Positions 53,334 to 62,076 are shown, numbered from the stretch's first letter. The stretch: 64,000 nt of DNA from Caballeronia concitans (GCF_001544615.1 NZ_FCNV02000008.1:1-64000), one strand, 5' to 3'. The notes: generated from the sequence alone by a model not told the origin. Numbers and translations are program-made.

Positions 53334-53361
53334 AAAAGCCTCGCCGCGTGGCGAGGCTTTT
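53334..53361. terminator. bidirectional terminator
   Basis: AAAAGCCTCGCC-GCGT-GGCGAGGCTTTT is a perfect 12-bp stem with a 4-base loop, T/A tracts on both sides, between the converging thioesterase and FAH-family hydrolase genes. Confidence 0.9.
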
Positions 53362-53382
53362 CGTTCGTGCGCCTTGCTTCTG

Positions 53383-54231
53383 TTACTTCGCCGCGACGGT
53401 CTTCTGCTGCTGCTCGCCGAGACCCTGAATGCCGAGGCGCATCGTCTGCCCGGCCTTCAGATACACCGGGCTCGGCTTCACGCCCATGCCGACGCCCGGC
53501 GGCGTGCCCGTCGAGATGACGTCGCCCGGCTGTAGGCTCATCACCTTCGACAGATACGCGACCAGTTGCGCGACGGTGAAGACCATCGTCTTCGTGTTGC
53601 CGTTCTGGTAGCGCTTGCCGTCCACTTCGAGCCACAGATCGAGCTTCTGCGGGTCTGCGATTTCGTCCTTCGTGACGAGCCACGGACCGATCGGGCCGAA
53701 CGTGTCGAAGCCCTTGCCCTTGTCCCACTGCGTGCCGTGTTCGAGCTGCCATTCGCGCTCGGAGACATCGTTGATCACGCAATACCCGGCGACGTAATCG
53801 AGCGCGTTGGCTTCATCGACATACTTCGCTTCCTTGCCGATCACGACGCCCAGTTCGACTTCCCAGTCGGTCTTCGTCGATGCGCGCGGAATTTCCACGT
53901 CATCGTTCGGGCCGCAGATGGCGCTCGTCCATTTGCCGAAGATGACCGGCTCGGTCGGTACCGGCAGGTTCGATTCGGCGGCGTGATCCGCGTAGTTCAG
54001 GCCGATGCACACGAACTTGCCCACGCGCGCGACACACGGCCCGATGCGCGGATTGCCCTCGACCACCGGCAGCGACGCCGGATCGGCCGCGCGCACTTTC
54101 GCCAGGCCAGCTTCGGTCAGCGTCGCGCCGGCGATGTCGTCCACGACCGACGAGAGGTCGCGAATCTGGCCATCCGCGTCGAGAAGACCCGGCTTTTCCT
54201 GACCCTTCGGGCCGTAACGAAGCAGCTTCAT
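53383..54231 (-). CDS. FAH-family hydrolase (2,4-diketo-3-deoxy-L-fuconate hydrolase type)
   Basis: A 282-residue fumarylacetoacetase-like enzyme. The fold is shown by CIGLNYADHAAE, the metal-binding WEVELGVVIGKEA and the STGTPPGVGMG loop. Many relatives are annotated ureidoglycolate lyase, but next to an SDR, a lactonase and an AKR it fits the last step of the L-fucose route, splitting 2,4-diketo-3-deoxy-L-fuconate to pyruvate and lactate. The ATG at 54231 begins MKLLRYG, typical for the family. It is the last gene of a four-gene operon. Confidence 0.82.
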   Translation of the reverse strand: MKLLRYGPKGQEKPGLLDADGQIRDLSSVVDDIAGATLTEAGLAKVRAADPASLPVVEGNPRIGPCVARVGKFVCIGLNYADHAAESNLPVPTEPVIFGKWTSAICGPNDDVEIPRASTKTDWEVELGVVIGKEAKYVDEANALDYVAGYCVINDVSEREWQLEHGTQWDKGKGFDTFGPIGPWLVTKDEIADPQKLDLWLEVDGKRYQNGNTKTMVFTVAQLVAYLSKVMSLQPGDVISTGTPPGVGMGVKPSPVYLKAGQTMRLGIQGLGEQQQKTVAAK

Positions 54232-54286
54232 CTGGTTTGATCCTCTATTTCTGCAGCAAGTTGAAAAGCGATGCGCGGTCGGCCCG

Positions 54287-55030
54287 TTAGTTGGACCAGC
54301 CGCCATCGATGATGTGAATCTGACCCGTCGTGAACGACGACTCATCGGACCCGAGATACAGCGCGAGCGCCGCGATTTCATCGGCCCGGCCGACGCGTCC
54401 CATCGGCTGGCGCGCGACGAACGCCGCCTGCACCTGATCGACGCTCGCGCCCTGCGCCTTCGCCTGCTCCGCGATGCGCTCCTTCAGCGACGGCGACTCC
54501 ACCGTGCCCGGACAGATCGCGTTGCAGCGAATGCCGCGCGTGACGAAATCGGCCGCGACGGACTTCGTCAAGCCGATCACCGCGGCCTTCGACGCGCCGT
54601 ACACGAAGCGGTTCGGCACGCCCTTCACGCTGGACGCCGCCGACGACATGTTGATGATCGAGCCGCCGCCCTTTTCCAGCATCGCCGGAAGGAACGCGCG
54701 AATCGTGCGGTACATCGCCTTCGCGTTGAGGTCGAAGGCGAAGTCCCAGTCGTCCTCGCTCGCTTCGAGAATCGAGCCGGCGTGGACGTAGCCCGCGCAG
54801 TTGAACAGCACGTCGACCGGGCCGACTTCCTTGGCGAGATCGTTGATCGCCTGGGCGTCACGCACATCCAGCTTGCGCGCTTCGAACGGCTTGCCGTCGA
54901 GCGATTCGATGCGGATGTCCGTCGCGATCACGCGCGCGCCCTGCGCCGCGAACATCTCCGCCGTCGCGAGGCCGATGCCCTGTCCCGCCGCCGTGATCAG
55001 CGCGGTCTTGCCTGCCAGTCTTTGTACCAT
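54287..55030 (-). CDS. SDR-family 2-keto-3-deoxy-L-fuconate dehydrogenase type
   Basis: A 247-residue short-chain dehydrogenase. The cofactor motif is ITAAGQGIG (about 12-20), with NCAG at 77-80 and the catalytic Tyr144-x3-Lys148 (YGASK). An Asp at the end of beta-2 (ATDIR) favours NAD+. The length and sequence fit KDF dehydrogenases of Xanthomonas and Burkholderia fucose clusters (from memory). GGAG lies 8 bases before the ATG at 55030. Confidence 0.83.
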   Translation of the reverse strand: MVQRLAGKTALITAAGQGIGLATAEMFAAQGARVIATDIRIESLDGKPFEARKLDVRDAQAINDLAKEVGPVDVLFNCAGYVHAGSILEASEDDWDFAFDLNAKAMYRTIRAFLPAMLEKGGGSIINMSSAASSVKGVPNRFVYGASKAAVIGLTKSVAADFVTRGIRCNAICPGTVESPSLKERIAEQAKAQGASVDQVQAAFVARQPMGRVGRADEIAALALYLGSDESSFTTGQIHIIDGGWSN

Positions 55031-55081
55031 CCACTGCTCCAGTCGAAGTTGTTTTTGAGACATGCCGGGTATAGGGCGACA

Positions 55082-55930
55082 CTAAAGTCGGTAGAACGCA
55101 CGGGCGTTCGCGCCGAAAATCGCCTCTTGCCCGGCTTTTTCGAGATGCGCGATGAGGCGCGTCGCGGCGGCGTGCCAGCCAGTGTAGTCGCCGTTGAGAT
55201 TCAGTACCGGCCAATCGCTGCCCCACATCAGCCTTTCCACGCCGAAGTGCGCGACGAGATGTTCGACGTAAGGTTGCAGCGTCGCGTCGGTCCAGTTCGC
55301 CGATGCTTCCGTGGCAAGGCCCGACAGCTTGCAATAGAGCTTTTGCGGCAACGCGGCGAGTTGCGCGATGCCGTCCGCCCACGGTTGCCACGCGGTGTCG
55401 ACGCCGTCGCGGATCGGCGGCTTCGCGCCATGATCGACGACGATCCTGAGCTTCGGATACCGCCGCACGAACTCGATCAGCGACGGAACATGCCGCGCGA
55501 AGATCAGCGCGTCGAAGGCGAGATCGCGTTCGATCAGGCGCTCGATCGCATCGGCACGCGGGGCGTGGGCGATCCACGTATCGTCGGGCAAGTCCTGCAG
55601 CATCGGGCGAACGCCCTTGAACTTCGGATCGCGCGCGAATTCGTCGATGATTTTTAGTGCGTCGACGGAATCGAGCGGAATCCAGCCGACAACGCCCGCG
55701 ATGGAATCGTCGTCGCGCGCAAGACGCAGCAGATAGCGCGTCTCGTCGACGGTCGGCGCGGCTTGCACGACGACGGTCCGCGCGACACCGGTGGCTTGTC
55801 GCAGCGGCGCGAGATCGTCCGGACCGAATTCGCGATAAAGCGACGGCATGTCCGGCGTGAGCCAGCCATAGTCGCCGCGCGCAGGGTCCCAGTAGTGCTG
55901 ATGCGCGTCGATCGTGTCGGCGGCGCTCAT
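55082..55930 (-). CDS. amidohydrolase-2 family lactonase (L-fuconolactonase type)
   Basis: A 282-residue TIM-barrel enzyme beginning DAHQHYWDPARGDYGWL, with VVDHGAKPPI and LMWGSDWPV. These are the amidohydrolase-2 motifs found in L-fucono-1,5-lactonase and related sugar lactonases. Its start overlaps the AKR stop by 4 bases (ATGA). It should hydrolyse the lactone made by the AKR to an aldonate. Confidence 0.85.
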   Translation of the reverse strand: MSAADTIDAHQHYWDPARGDYGWLTPDMPSLYREFGPDDLAPLRQATGVARTVVVQAAPTVDETRYLLRLARDDDSIAGVVGWIPLDSVDALKIIDEFARDPKFKGVRPMLQDLPDDTWIAHAPRADAIERLIERDLAFDALIFARHVPSLIEFVRRYPKLRIVVDHGAKPPIRDGVDTAWQPWADGIAQLAALPQKLYCKLSGLATEASANWTDATLQPYVEHLVAHFGVERLMWGSDWPVLNLNGDYTGWHAAATRLIAHLEKAGQEAIFGANARAFYRL

Positions 55931-56976
55931 TGCGGCACCGGCGCGTTTGCGTGAAGCAAGCCTTCCGCGCGCAACGCATCCCATAACGCGGACGGGATCG
56001 GCGTCGCGAACGATGCCGCGTTTTCGCGCACTTCGTCGGGATTGCGCGCGCCCATCAGCACGGTCGCCACGACTTTATGCGCATAAGGAAACTGGAGCGC
56101 GGCGCTCGACAACGCAACGCCATGTTCGCGACACACGCGCTCCAGCTTGCCGACGCGCTCAACGATTTCCTTCGGCGCATCGCCGTAGTTGAACTTGAGG
56201 TCACCGTGCGCGTTGGCATCGAGACCGCGCGCAAGAATGCCGGAATTGAACGCGCCGCCGAGCAGGATGCTCACACCGCGTTTTTCGCACTCGGGCAACA
56301 AGTCGTCGAGCGGATTTTGTTCGAGCAACGTGTAGCGGCCGGCGAGCAGGGCGCAGTCAATGTCGTATTCGGCCATCGCTTCCATGACCGCCGCGCTTTC
56401 GTTCACGCCGAGGCCGACCGCTTTCACGCCACGCGATTGCTTCAGTTCGTCGAGCGCGCGAAAGCCGCCTTCATCGGTCAGTTGCCGCCAGTAACGCGCG
56501 TTCTTTTCGCCGTGCGTGTAGCGGCCGATGTCGTGGATCAGCACGATATCGATGTCAATCATGCCGAGCCGCTGCTGGCTGTCCTCGAAAGAGCGGAGGA
56601 TGCCGTCGTAGGTGTAGTCGTAGATCGCCTGAAAGGGCAACGGATTCGCCCAGCCTTCGCTGCCGTCGTCGGGCGTCGTGCGCGGCACGAAGCGACGGCC
56701 CACTTTGGTCGAGAGCACGAAGTCGGCGCGTGGATAACGCCGCAGCGCATCGCCCAGACGATGCTCGGCCTTCGTGTGGCCGTAGTGCGGCGCGGTATCG
56801 AAGAAGCGCATGCCTGCGCGCCACGCGGCATCGACGGTCGCGCGCGCTTCTTCTTCAGTCAGCTCGTGATAAAGGCCGCCGAGCGGCGCGGTGCCGAGGG
56901 ACAGCGCCGTCACTTCGAGCGACGTGCGCCCGATCTTGCGTCGACGTAAAACGACCTCCTGCGATTCTGCGCTCAT
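55927..56976 (-). CDS. aldo/keto reductase (L-fucose dehydrogenase type)
   Basis: A 349-residue aldo/keto reductase. Catalytic residues are visible as DTAPHYGHTKAEHRLG (Asp, Tyr), STKVGR (Lys) and IDIVLIHDIGRY (His). The GLYHELTEEEA opening and VLIHDIGRYTH are typical of L-fucose / D-threo-aldose dehydrogenases. It would oxidise L-fucose to its lactone with NAD(P)+. ATG at 56976 has GAGG 7 bases upstream. It is the first gene of the operon, divergent from the IclR regulator. Its coding sequence contains a near-parS site at 56073-56088. Confidence 0.85.
   Translation of the reverse strand: MSAESQEVVLRRRKIGRTSLEVTALSLGTAPLGGLYHELTEEEARATVDAAWRAGMRFFDTAPHYGHTKAEHRLGDALRRYPRADFVLSTKVGRRFVPRTTPDDGSEGWANPLPFQAIYDYTYDGILRSFEDSQQRLGMIDIDIVLIHDIGRYTHGEKNARYWRQLTDEGGFRALDELKQSRGVKAVGLGVNESAAVMEAMAEYDIDCALLAGRYTLLEQNPLDDLLPECEKRGVSILLGGAFNSGILARGLDANAHGDLKFNYGDAPKEIVERVGKLERVCREHGVALSSAALQFPYAHKVVATVLMGARNPDEVRENAASFATPIPSALWDALRAEGLLHANAPVPQ
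56073..56088. other. parS-like site inside the AKR gene
   Basis: CTTTATGCGCATAAGG matches the three sites at the parAB locus in 15 of 16 positions. It encodes part of a YAHK stretch, so the match may be coincidental, but the distance of 5 kb from parAB is within the usual spread of centromere sites. Confidence 0.45.
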
Positions 56977-56995
56977 GTGCAAACCTCGGTCGATT

Positions 56996-57032
56996 GATGC
57001 GGTGGCGTTCGGCGAAGCCGATGCGGTGGCGT
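56996..57032. repeat. 13-bp direct repeat upstream of the AKR operon
   Basis: GATGCGGTGGCGT occurs at 56996-57008 and 57020-57032, a centre spacing of 24 bases. It lies 20-56 bases upstream of the AKR start, in the region divergent from the IclR gene, where operator copies would be expected. Confidence 0.5.
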
Positions 57033-57240
57033 CTACTGCGGCGTGACCATCGTGACAAAGCGTGCGTCATCGTCGGCGCGCGCTACGAGGGAAACCATCG
57101 ATGCAACGGTTTATCAATGAACGTATTATTCATATTCGCACAAACCGAAGTCAAGAATTGTGGCGGACACCGCCGTCGGTGATTTCCCTAGAAGCCGTCG
57201 CCCGGCGACGTCGAACGTATTCCTCGAACTCCGCGCCTTC

Positions 57241-58041
57241 ATGAATCGACGCACGCTCACCGCCGTTGACGCAGACGACAACGACGCCGAACGCTACCGC
57301 GCGCCCGCGCTCGACAAAGGGCTCGACATCCTCGAACTGCTGTCGGAGCAAAAGTCCGCGCTCACGCGCGCCGAAATCACGAAGCGGCTCGGGCGCAATG
57401 CGAGCGAGATGTATCGGATGCTCGAGCGGCTCGTCGCGCGGCAGTACGTCGTGCGCTCGCCGGAAGGCGACCGCTACTCGCTGAGCCTGAAGCTGTATGC
57501 GCTCGCGCATCGGCATCCGCCGACCGAGCGGCTAATCGCGGAAGCGCTGCCCGTGATGCAGCGGTTCGCCGATGCCGCCGAGCAATCCGTGCATCTCGCC
57601 GTCTACGATCGCGGCAATCTGCTCGTCATCGCGCAAGTGGACGGGCCGGGAACGTGGGGCATTTCGGTGCGGCTCGGGTCGCGCGTCGGCCTGATCGACA
57701 CCGGATCGGGCCGCATCATGCTCGCGTTTCAGACCGACGAGCAGCGCGAACACATGCTCGCGGAGCACACAAAGGTGAAAGGCGAACTCGCGGTCGATCA
57801 CGCAGTGCTCGAAGCCGAGCATCGGCGCGTCCGCGAACTCGGCTACTGGAAGAAGGACAGTCAGCAAACGTTCGGCGTCGTCGATGTCGCGTTTCCGCTG
57901 CTCGGGCCGTCCGGCCAGGCGATTGCGGCGCTCACGTGTCCATATATGCGACGCATCGACGATTACGTGGCGCCTTCCGTGGAAGACGTGACCGCCTTGC
58001 TCAAAGATGCCGCCGCTGCGCTCTCGATGACGCGCGACTGA
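57241..58041 (+). CDS. IclR-family transcriptional regulator
   Basis: A 266-residue regulator. The N-terminal winged helix (about 20-85) shows LDILELLSEQKSALTRAEITKRLGRNASEMYRMLERL (landmark GRNASEMYRMLERL), and the C-terminal effector domain (about 95-260) includes SVHLAVYDRGNLLVIAQ and the closing FPLLGPSGQAIAALT. The ATG at 57241 is chosen over the GTG at 57160. Divergence from the fucose-type operon makes it that operon's likely regulator, responding to an intermediate. Confidence 0.88.
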   Translation: MNRRTLTAVDADDNDAERYRAPALDKGLDILELLSEQKSALTRAEITKRLGRNASEMYRMLERLVARQYVVRSPEGDRYSLSLKLYALAHRHPPTERLIAEALPVMQRFADAAEQSVHLAVYDRGNLLVIAQVDGPGTWGISVRLGSRVGLIDTGSGRIMLAFQTDEQREHMLAEHTKVKGELAVDHAVLEAEHRRVRELGYWKKDSQQTFGVVDVAFPLLGPSGQAIAALTCPYMRRIDDYVAPSVEDVTALLKDAAAALSMTRD

Positions 58042-58129
58042 TCGGCGGACGCCTCGCGTTAGAATGGCGGCCCTCTCAAAAAGGCGGCCTGCGCGAATGC
58101 GGGCCGCCGCTCCATCTCACGCATTGCTC

Positions 58130-58675
58130 ATGGCGAAACTTCTTTCCGATTCCGAATTCCAGCGTTTTTCCGAACTTCAGCAAAAGCAGGCGAGCTTCAC
58201 GATCACATCCGATGAAGCCGACGAACTTCGCGATATCGTCGCGCGTGCGCAGAAGAAGCGCGACGACCGCGCGGCCGCCATGCAGGCGATCGAAGCGCAT
58301 ATCGCGCAATTCGACATCAGTCCCGACGAGCTATTCTCGCCCGAGCAAATCGGCGACGCGGCGCGGACCTACGGACTGATTCCCGCTGCGAAGAAGGAGC
58401 GCACGCTGCCGCCGCAACTGACGCACAACGGCAAGCCGTATCAGTGGACGTCGCGCTCGCTGCCCGATGAAATCCGCGAGCCGTTGTTCGAGGCGTTCAC
58501 GGCGGGACAGTCGGTGAAGGCGTTCATCGCGACACCGAAGGACGCCTCGCGCTGCGCGCTGACCATCGCCCGGCTGGAACGGGAAACGGGAAGTTCGTAT
58601 GCCGAAGCATTGCTGGAAGAGCTGTCGTTGTCGCGCGCACAGGTCGACGACGCGCTCGCCAAGCTGTCGGCCTAA
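58130..58675 (+). CDS. hypothetical protein
   Basis: A 181-residue charged helical protein. The N-terminal third is a coiled-coil-like stretch (FSELQQKQASFTITSDEADELRDIVARAQKK; landmark DEADELRDIV). The segment IEAHIAQFDISPDELFS weakly resembles the linker of H-NS-like proteins, and the C-terminal half (AFIATPKDASRCALTIARLERETG) is unrecognised. ATG at 58130 is preferred over 58064. Its stop overlaps the stop of the Pat-like gene on the other strand by 4 bases. Confidence 0.6.
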   Translation: MAKLLSDSEFQRFSELQQKQASFTITSDEADELRDIVARAQKKRDDRAAAMQAIEAHIAQFDISPDELFSPEQIGDAARTYGLIPAAKKERTLPPQLTHNGKPYQWTSRSLPDEIREPLFEAFTAGQSVKAFIATPKDASRCALTIARLERETGSSYAEALLEELSLSRAQVDDALAKLSA

Positions 58676-61098
58676 CTCCGCGCGTTTTCCGGTGGCTGTG
58701 CCGGCGCACCGCACAGCCGCATCCTGAATCCGACGACGCCGGGATCTTCCGTCTTCGTCAATTCAAAACCAGCCTTGCGCGCCAGCGCGATCATGCCGGC
58801 GTTCTCGCGCAGCGCCTCGCCGATCATCCATCGCGTCCCGCGTTTTCGCTCGTAATCGATGAGCCGCGAGAGCAGCAGCCATCCCAGTCCTTGCCCTTTC
58901 ATGTCCGAGCGCGCGGCGAGCGCGAATTCGGCAGTCTCATTGTCCGGATCGGCGATCGCGCGGGCGACGCCGAGCGTCTCGTGCGTTCCGTCGTCTTTCT
59001 GACGCGTGACGATCAGCGCCATTTCGCGGTCGTAATCGATCTGCGTCATCCGCGCCAGCTGTGAATGATCGAAGCTGCGCACCGCGCCGAAAAAGCGCAA
59101 ACGCAAATCTTCGGCGGTATTCGCGGCGACGAACGCGCGATGCGCGTCCTCGTCTTCCGGGCGTATCGGCCGGACCGTGATGCGCATGCCGCGCCAGTCG
59201 AGCGTCTCTTCCATCGCCCGCGGATACGGCACGATCGCGAGTGGCTTGCGATGCGCGCCGAGCGTGAGTTGCGGTTCGTGCACGGCGACGGAGTCGCGCG
59301 TAACGCGAATGGTCAGCCGCAGCGCGACGATTTCATCGATATAGCAAACGAGTTGCGACAGCGCCGTCAGCGTATCCAGCAACCTCTCCGCCGGCAATTC
59401 CCGCGCACGCGGCAAGCGCGCAATGAGGTCGCGCGCGAGCACGGGATTAAGCGGCGGCAGCGCGAATTCATGAAGCGCATCGGCAAGGCCCAGCGCGCCC
59501 GCAGTCTTGAATTCGAACACAGGGCCGAAGACGCGGTGATTCAGAAGGCGCGTATCGACGTGGATCGCATCACTGGAAAGCGAGTCGGTCGGTCCCGGCT
59601 CCACCGTGAGACCGAAGCGCGATAACACTCGAGCCGCGCGCTCACCGTTCAGTTCGGCGATACCGTTTTCGAGCGCGATGCGAATCTCGCTCTGCGCATC
59701 GTCGATGTCTTTCGGCACGTCCGCAGGAAGGCCGTCGGGTGTCTGCATGAGCAACTCACGGCCCTCTCTGAAATCGACGAGACGCGCGAAGCCGCGCGCG
59801 AGGCGATGCGGCGTCGTGTGAACGGGAATGCCGTTGGCGTGCAACTCGTCGCGGGTAGCGGCATCGACGCAACCGAAGAAGCACGCGAGCAAGCCGCGGT
59901 AAGCATGCCGCCGCTCGGCAATCAGCGTGCGCGCGACATCGGCGACGGGCGCGCTGTGCGTCGGCGCATGCACGATGAACACGGTCCCGGTCTCGCGATG
60001 CGGCGCGAGCGCTTCCAGCGCAGCGCCGAAATCCGCAGGCGATGCATCATCGCCGAGCAGGAGCGGATTTCCCGTTACAGCGCGAGGCAGCGCGGCGGCA
60101 ACGGCGTCGCGTACATCGACGGACCACGGCGCGAAACCATCGCCGGCGGCGCTGAATGCGTCCATCGTCAACGCACCGACGCCGCGATCGCTCGTGACGA
60201 CAGTCGCGACATCGCCCGTTGCCACCCGGCCTATACCGAGCGTTTCGATCTCATCGAGCAGGTCGTCAAGCGAATCGACGCGAACGAGACCTGCGCGGCG
60301 GAAAGCGGCGCCGTAAAGGCGGTCGAAGGGATCGTCACGGCCCGTGCGCAAAACGAGGACGGGCTTGTTCCTCGCAGCCGCGCGCGCGGCGGACATGAAC
60401 TTGCGCGCGGACGTGATCTCTTCGACCGCAAGCAGGATCGCTCGCGTCGATGCGTCGCTCGCCAAGTAGTCGAGAACATCGCCGGAGTCGACATCGGCTT
60501 CATCGCCCAACGCGACGATCCGCGAAAAGCCGAGCCCTCGCGCCCTCGCCCAGCCGAGCACACCGTTTGTCAATGCGTTGGAACCGGAGACCCAAGCAAC
60601 GCCACCGGGCTTGACGTTGCATGAAGGCGCGCCGAGGCACGCATTAATCGACGGCGACACGACACCGAGACTCGCCGGACCGACGATGCGCAGAAGAAAA
60701 GGTCGCGCAGCGGCGAGGGTGCGTGCGGTCCATTCGTCGCTGTCGCTGGACGCGGAACGCTTATGCCGATGACGGCTTTCGCGGCGACGGGCCTCGCCCA
60801 CGATGACCACTGCTTTCGTCCCGCGCCGGCCCAGTTGTTCGACGAGCGATGGCCACGTCTGCGGCCGCGTGCATATCACGGCGACCGCCGGCGACTCGGG
60901 TAACTGACTGATATCGGCAAAGACCCGCTCCGCGCCAAGGAACTCGTGTCTGGGGTTCACCGGCCACACCGGGCCGGCGAAACCCGCGCAAAGCATGCGC
61001 GTCCAGACCATTTCACCGATGGTGCCTGGGCGTGACGATGCGCCGATCACTGCGATCGATTTCGGGGCGAACAGGATGTCAAGGTTGCGTACGGTCAT
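58672..61098 (-). CDS. Pat-like protein: CoA-binding/ligase domains with C-terminal GNAT
   Basis: An 808-residue protein. It starts with a CoA-binding Rossmann domain (IAVIGASSRPGTIGEMVW), a ligase-like region with VSGSNALTNGVLGWAR (about 170-350), a middle segment in the ATP-grasp position, and a GNAT domain (about 640-800) with the acetyl-CoA loop RSDMKGQGLGWLLL. This order is that of the Pat/YfiQ acetyltransferases, which acetylate acetyl-CoA synthetase. It is shorter than usual (about 900), the ATP-grasp motif HKSDVGG is not seen, and there is an Arg/His-rich insertion (RRRESRHRHKRSASSDSDE, about 104-122). Confidence 0.8.
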   Translation of the reverse strand: MTVRNLDILFAPKSIAVIGASSRPGTIGEMVWTRMLCAGFAGPVWPVNPRHEFLGAERVFADISQLPESPAVAVICTRPQTWPSLVEQLGRRGTKAVVIVGEARRRESRHRHKRSASSDSDEWTARTLAAARPFLLRIVGPASLGVVSPSINACLGAPSCNVKPGGVAWVSGSNALTNGVLGWARARGLGFSRIVALGDEADVDSGDVLDYLASDASTRAILLAVEEITSARKFMSAARAAARNKPVLVLRTGRDDPFDRLYGAAFRRAGLVRVDSLDDLLDEIETLGIGRVATGDVATVVTSDRGVGALTMDAFSAAGDGFAPWSVDVRDAVAAALPRAVTGNPLLLGDDASPADFGAALEALAPHRETGTVFIVHAPTHSAPVADVARTLIAERRHAYRGLLACFFGCVDAATRDELHANGIPVHTTPHRLARGFARLVDFREGRELLMQTPDGLPADVPKDIDDAQSEIRIALENGIAELNGERAARVLSRFGLTVEPGPTDSLSSDAIHVDTRLLNHRVFGPVFEFKTAGALGLADALHEFALPPLNPVLARDLIARLPRARELPAERLLDTLTALSQLVCYIDEIVALRLTIRVTRDSVAVHEPQLTLGAHRKPLAIVPYPRAMEETLDWRGMRITVRPIRPEDEDAHRAFVAANTAEDLRLRFFGAVRSFDHSQLARMTQIDYDREMALIVTRQKDDGTHETLGVARAIADPDNETAEFALAARSDMKGQGLGWLLLSRLIDYERKRGTRWMIGEALRENAGMIALARKAGFELTKTEDPGVVGFRMRLCGAPAQPPENARS

Positions 61099-61205
61099 CA
61101 GCGGCGCTTCACGAAGTTATGCGTCACCGATAAGGATAGGCGATGTTCCCCCGCAGGCGGGTGCGGTGGGGTCAAAGTCTTGTGGTTTGAGGCGGGCGGT
61201 GGAGA

Positions 61206-61221
61206 CTTTATGCGCATAAAG
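61206..61221. other. parS candidate 1
   Basis: CTTTATGCGCATAAAG, a perfect 16-bp palindrome, 169 bases upstream of the parA start. It closely matches the site I recall for the second-chromosome ParB of Burkholderia (GTTTATGCGCATAAAC), differing at the outermost bases. Confidence 0.75.
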
Positions 61222-61263
61222 GCAGCCGCAACGCGGGCGCAAAGCCGCCGCGAGTTCACCCGG

Positions 61264-61279
61264 CTTTATGCGCATAAAG
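61264..61279. other. parS candidate 2
   Basis: A second identical CTTTATGCGCATAAAG; here the palindrome extends by three bases on each side (CGG/CCG, 61261-61282). It lies 110 bases upstream of parA, 58 bases after the first copy. Confidence 0.75.
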
Positions 61280-61389
61280 CCGCTGCCGTCCTCTGCCGAA
61301 TGGCTAACGCGTTAAGGTTTCTACAACAACGACTAGATATATTTCCGTCGCAATGTAGAATTCAAACGCAATCAATTTCGGAGTCTACT

Positions 61390-62052
61390 GTGGCGGCGGA
61401 AATCATAGCGATCACGCAGCAGAAGGGCGGCGTGGGCAAGAGCACCATCGCCATGCATCTTGGCGCGGCCCTTCACGAAAAGAAGAAGCGCGTGCTCGTG
61501 GTCGATGCGGATGGTCAGAACACACTGATTCATTGGTCCAGCGCGGCGTCGGACGACAACAACGGTATCCCGTTCCCGGTCGTCAATCTCTCCGAAGCAG
61601 GCGGGCAAATTCACCGAGAGATCAAGAAATTCGTCAACGACTACGACATCATCGTCGTCGATTGTCCGCCGTCCATCACAGAAAAGGTGTCAGGCGTCGT
61701 GCTGCTTGCGGCGAGCATCGCGGTGATTCCGACGTCGTCGTCGCCGGCTGATTACTGGTCGAGCGTCGGACTAGTGAAACTCGTGCAGCAAGCTCAAGTC
61801 ATGAACGAAGACTTGCGCGCCGTTTTCCTGCTCAACAAGACAGAAGAGAAGCGGATGCTGACGCGTGAACTCAAGGTCGCGCTCGAAGAACTCGGCTTTC
61901 CACTGCTCAAGACCCAGATCCCGACACGGGAGTGCTACAAGCAGGCGATGGCCCTCGGCCAAACTGTCCTGCAGATGAGCGACCGGGGTGCACGATTGGC
62001 TGCGGCAGAGATACGCGCGTGTGCCGACGAAATCCTCGCCATGCTCCCGTGA
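61390..62052 (+). CDS. parA: ParA partition ATPase (small, type Ib-like)
   Basis: A 220-residue Walker-type ATPase. The deviant Walker A is KGGVGKST (residues 12-19), with VVDADGQNT and DIIVVDCPPS as the other nucleotide motifs. It lacks the N-terminal DNA-binding domain of type Ia ParA proteins. GTG at 61390 is the start, because CGGAG lies 6 bases upstream and the preceding reading frame contains two parS sites and no coding character. It powers segregation of ParB-parS complexes. parB follows after 24 bases. Confidence 0.88.
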   Translation: MAAEIIAITQQKGGVGKSTIAMHLGAALHEKKKRVLVVDADGQNTLIHWSSAASDDNNGIPFPVVNLSEAGGQIHREIKKFVNDYDIIVVDCPPSITEKVSGVVLLAASIAVIPTSSSPADYWSSVGLVKLVQQAQVMNEDLRAVFLLNKTEEKRMLTRELKVALEELGFPLLKTQIPTRECYKQAMALGQTVLQMSDRGARLAAAEIRACADEILAMLP

Positions 62053-62068
62053 CTTTATGCGCATAAAG
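62053..62068. other. parS candidate 3, between parA and parB
   Basis: A third identical CTTTATGCGCATAAAG, starting at the base after the parA stop. Its last bases overlap the likely parB ribosome-binding site (AAAGGA, 62065-62070), so ParB bound here could affect parB expression as well as partition. Confidence 0.75.
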
Positions 62069-62076
62069 GACCCTGA

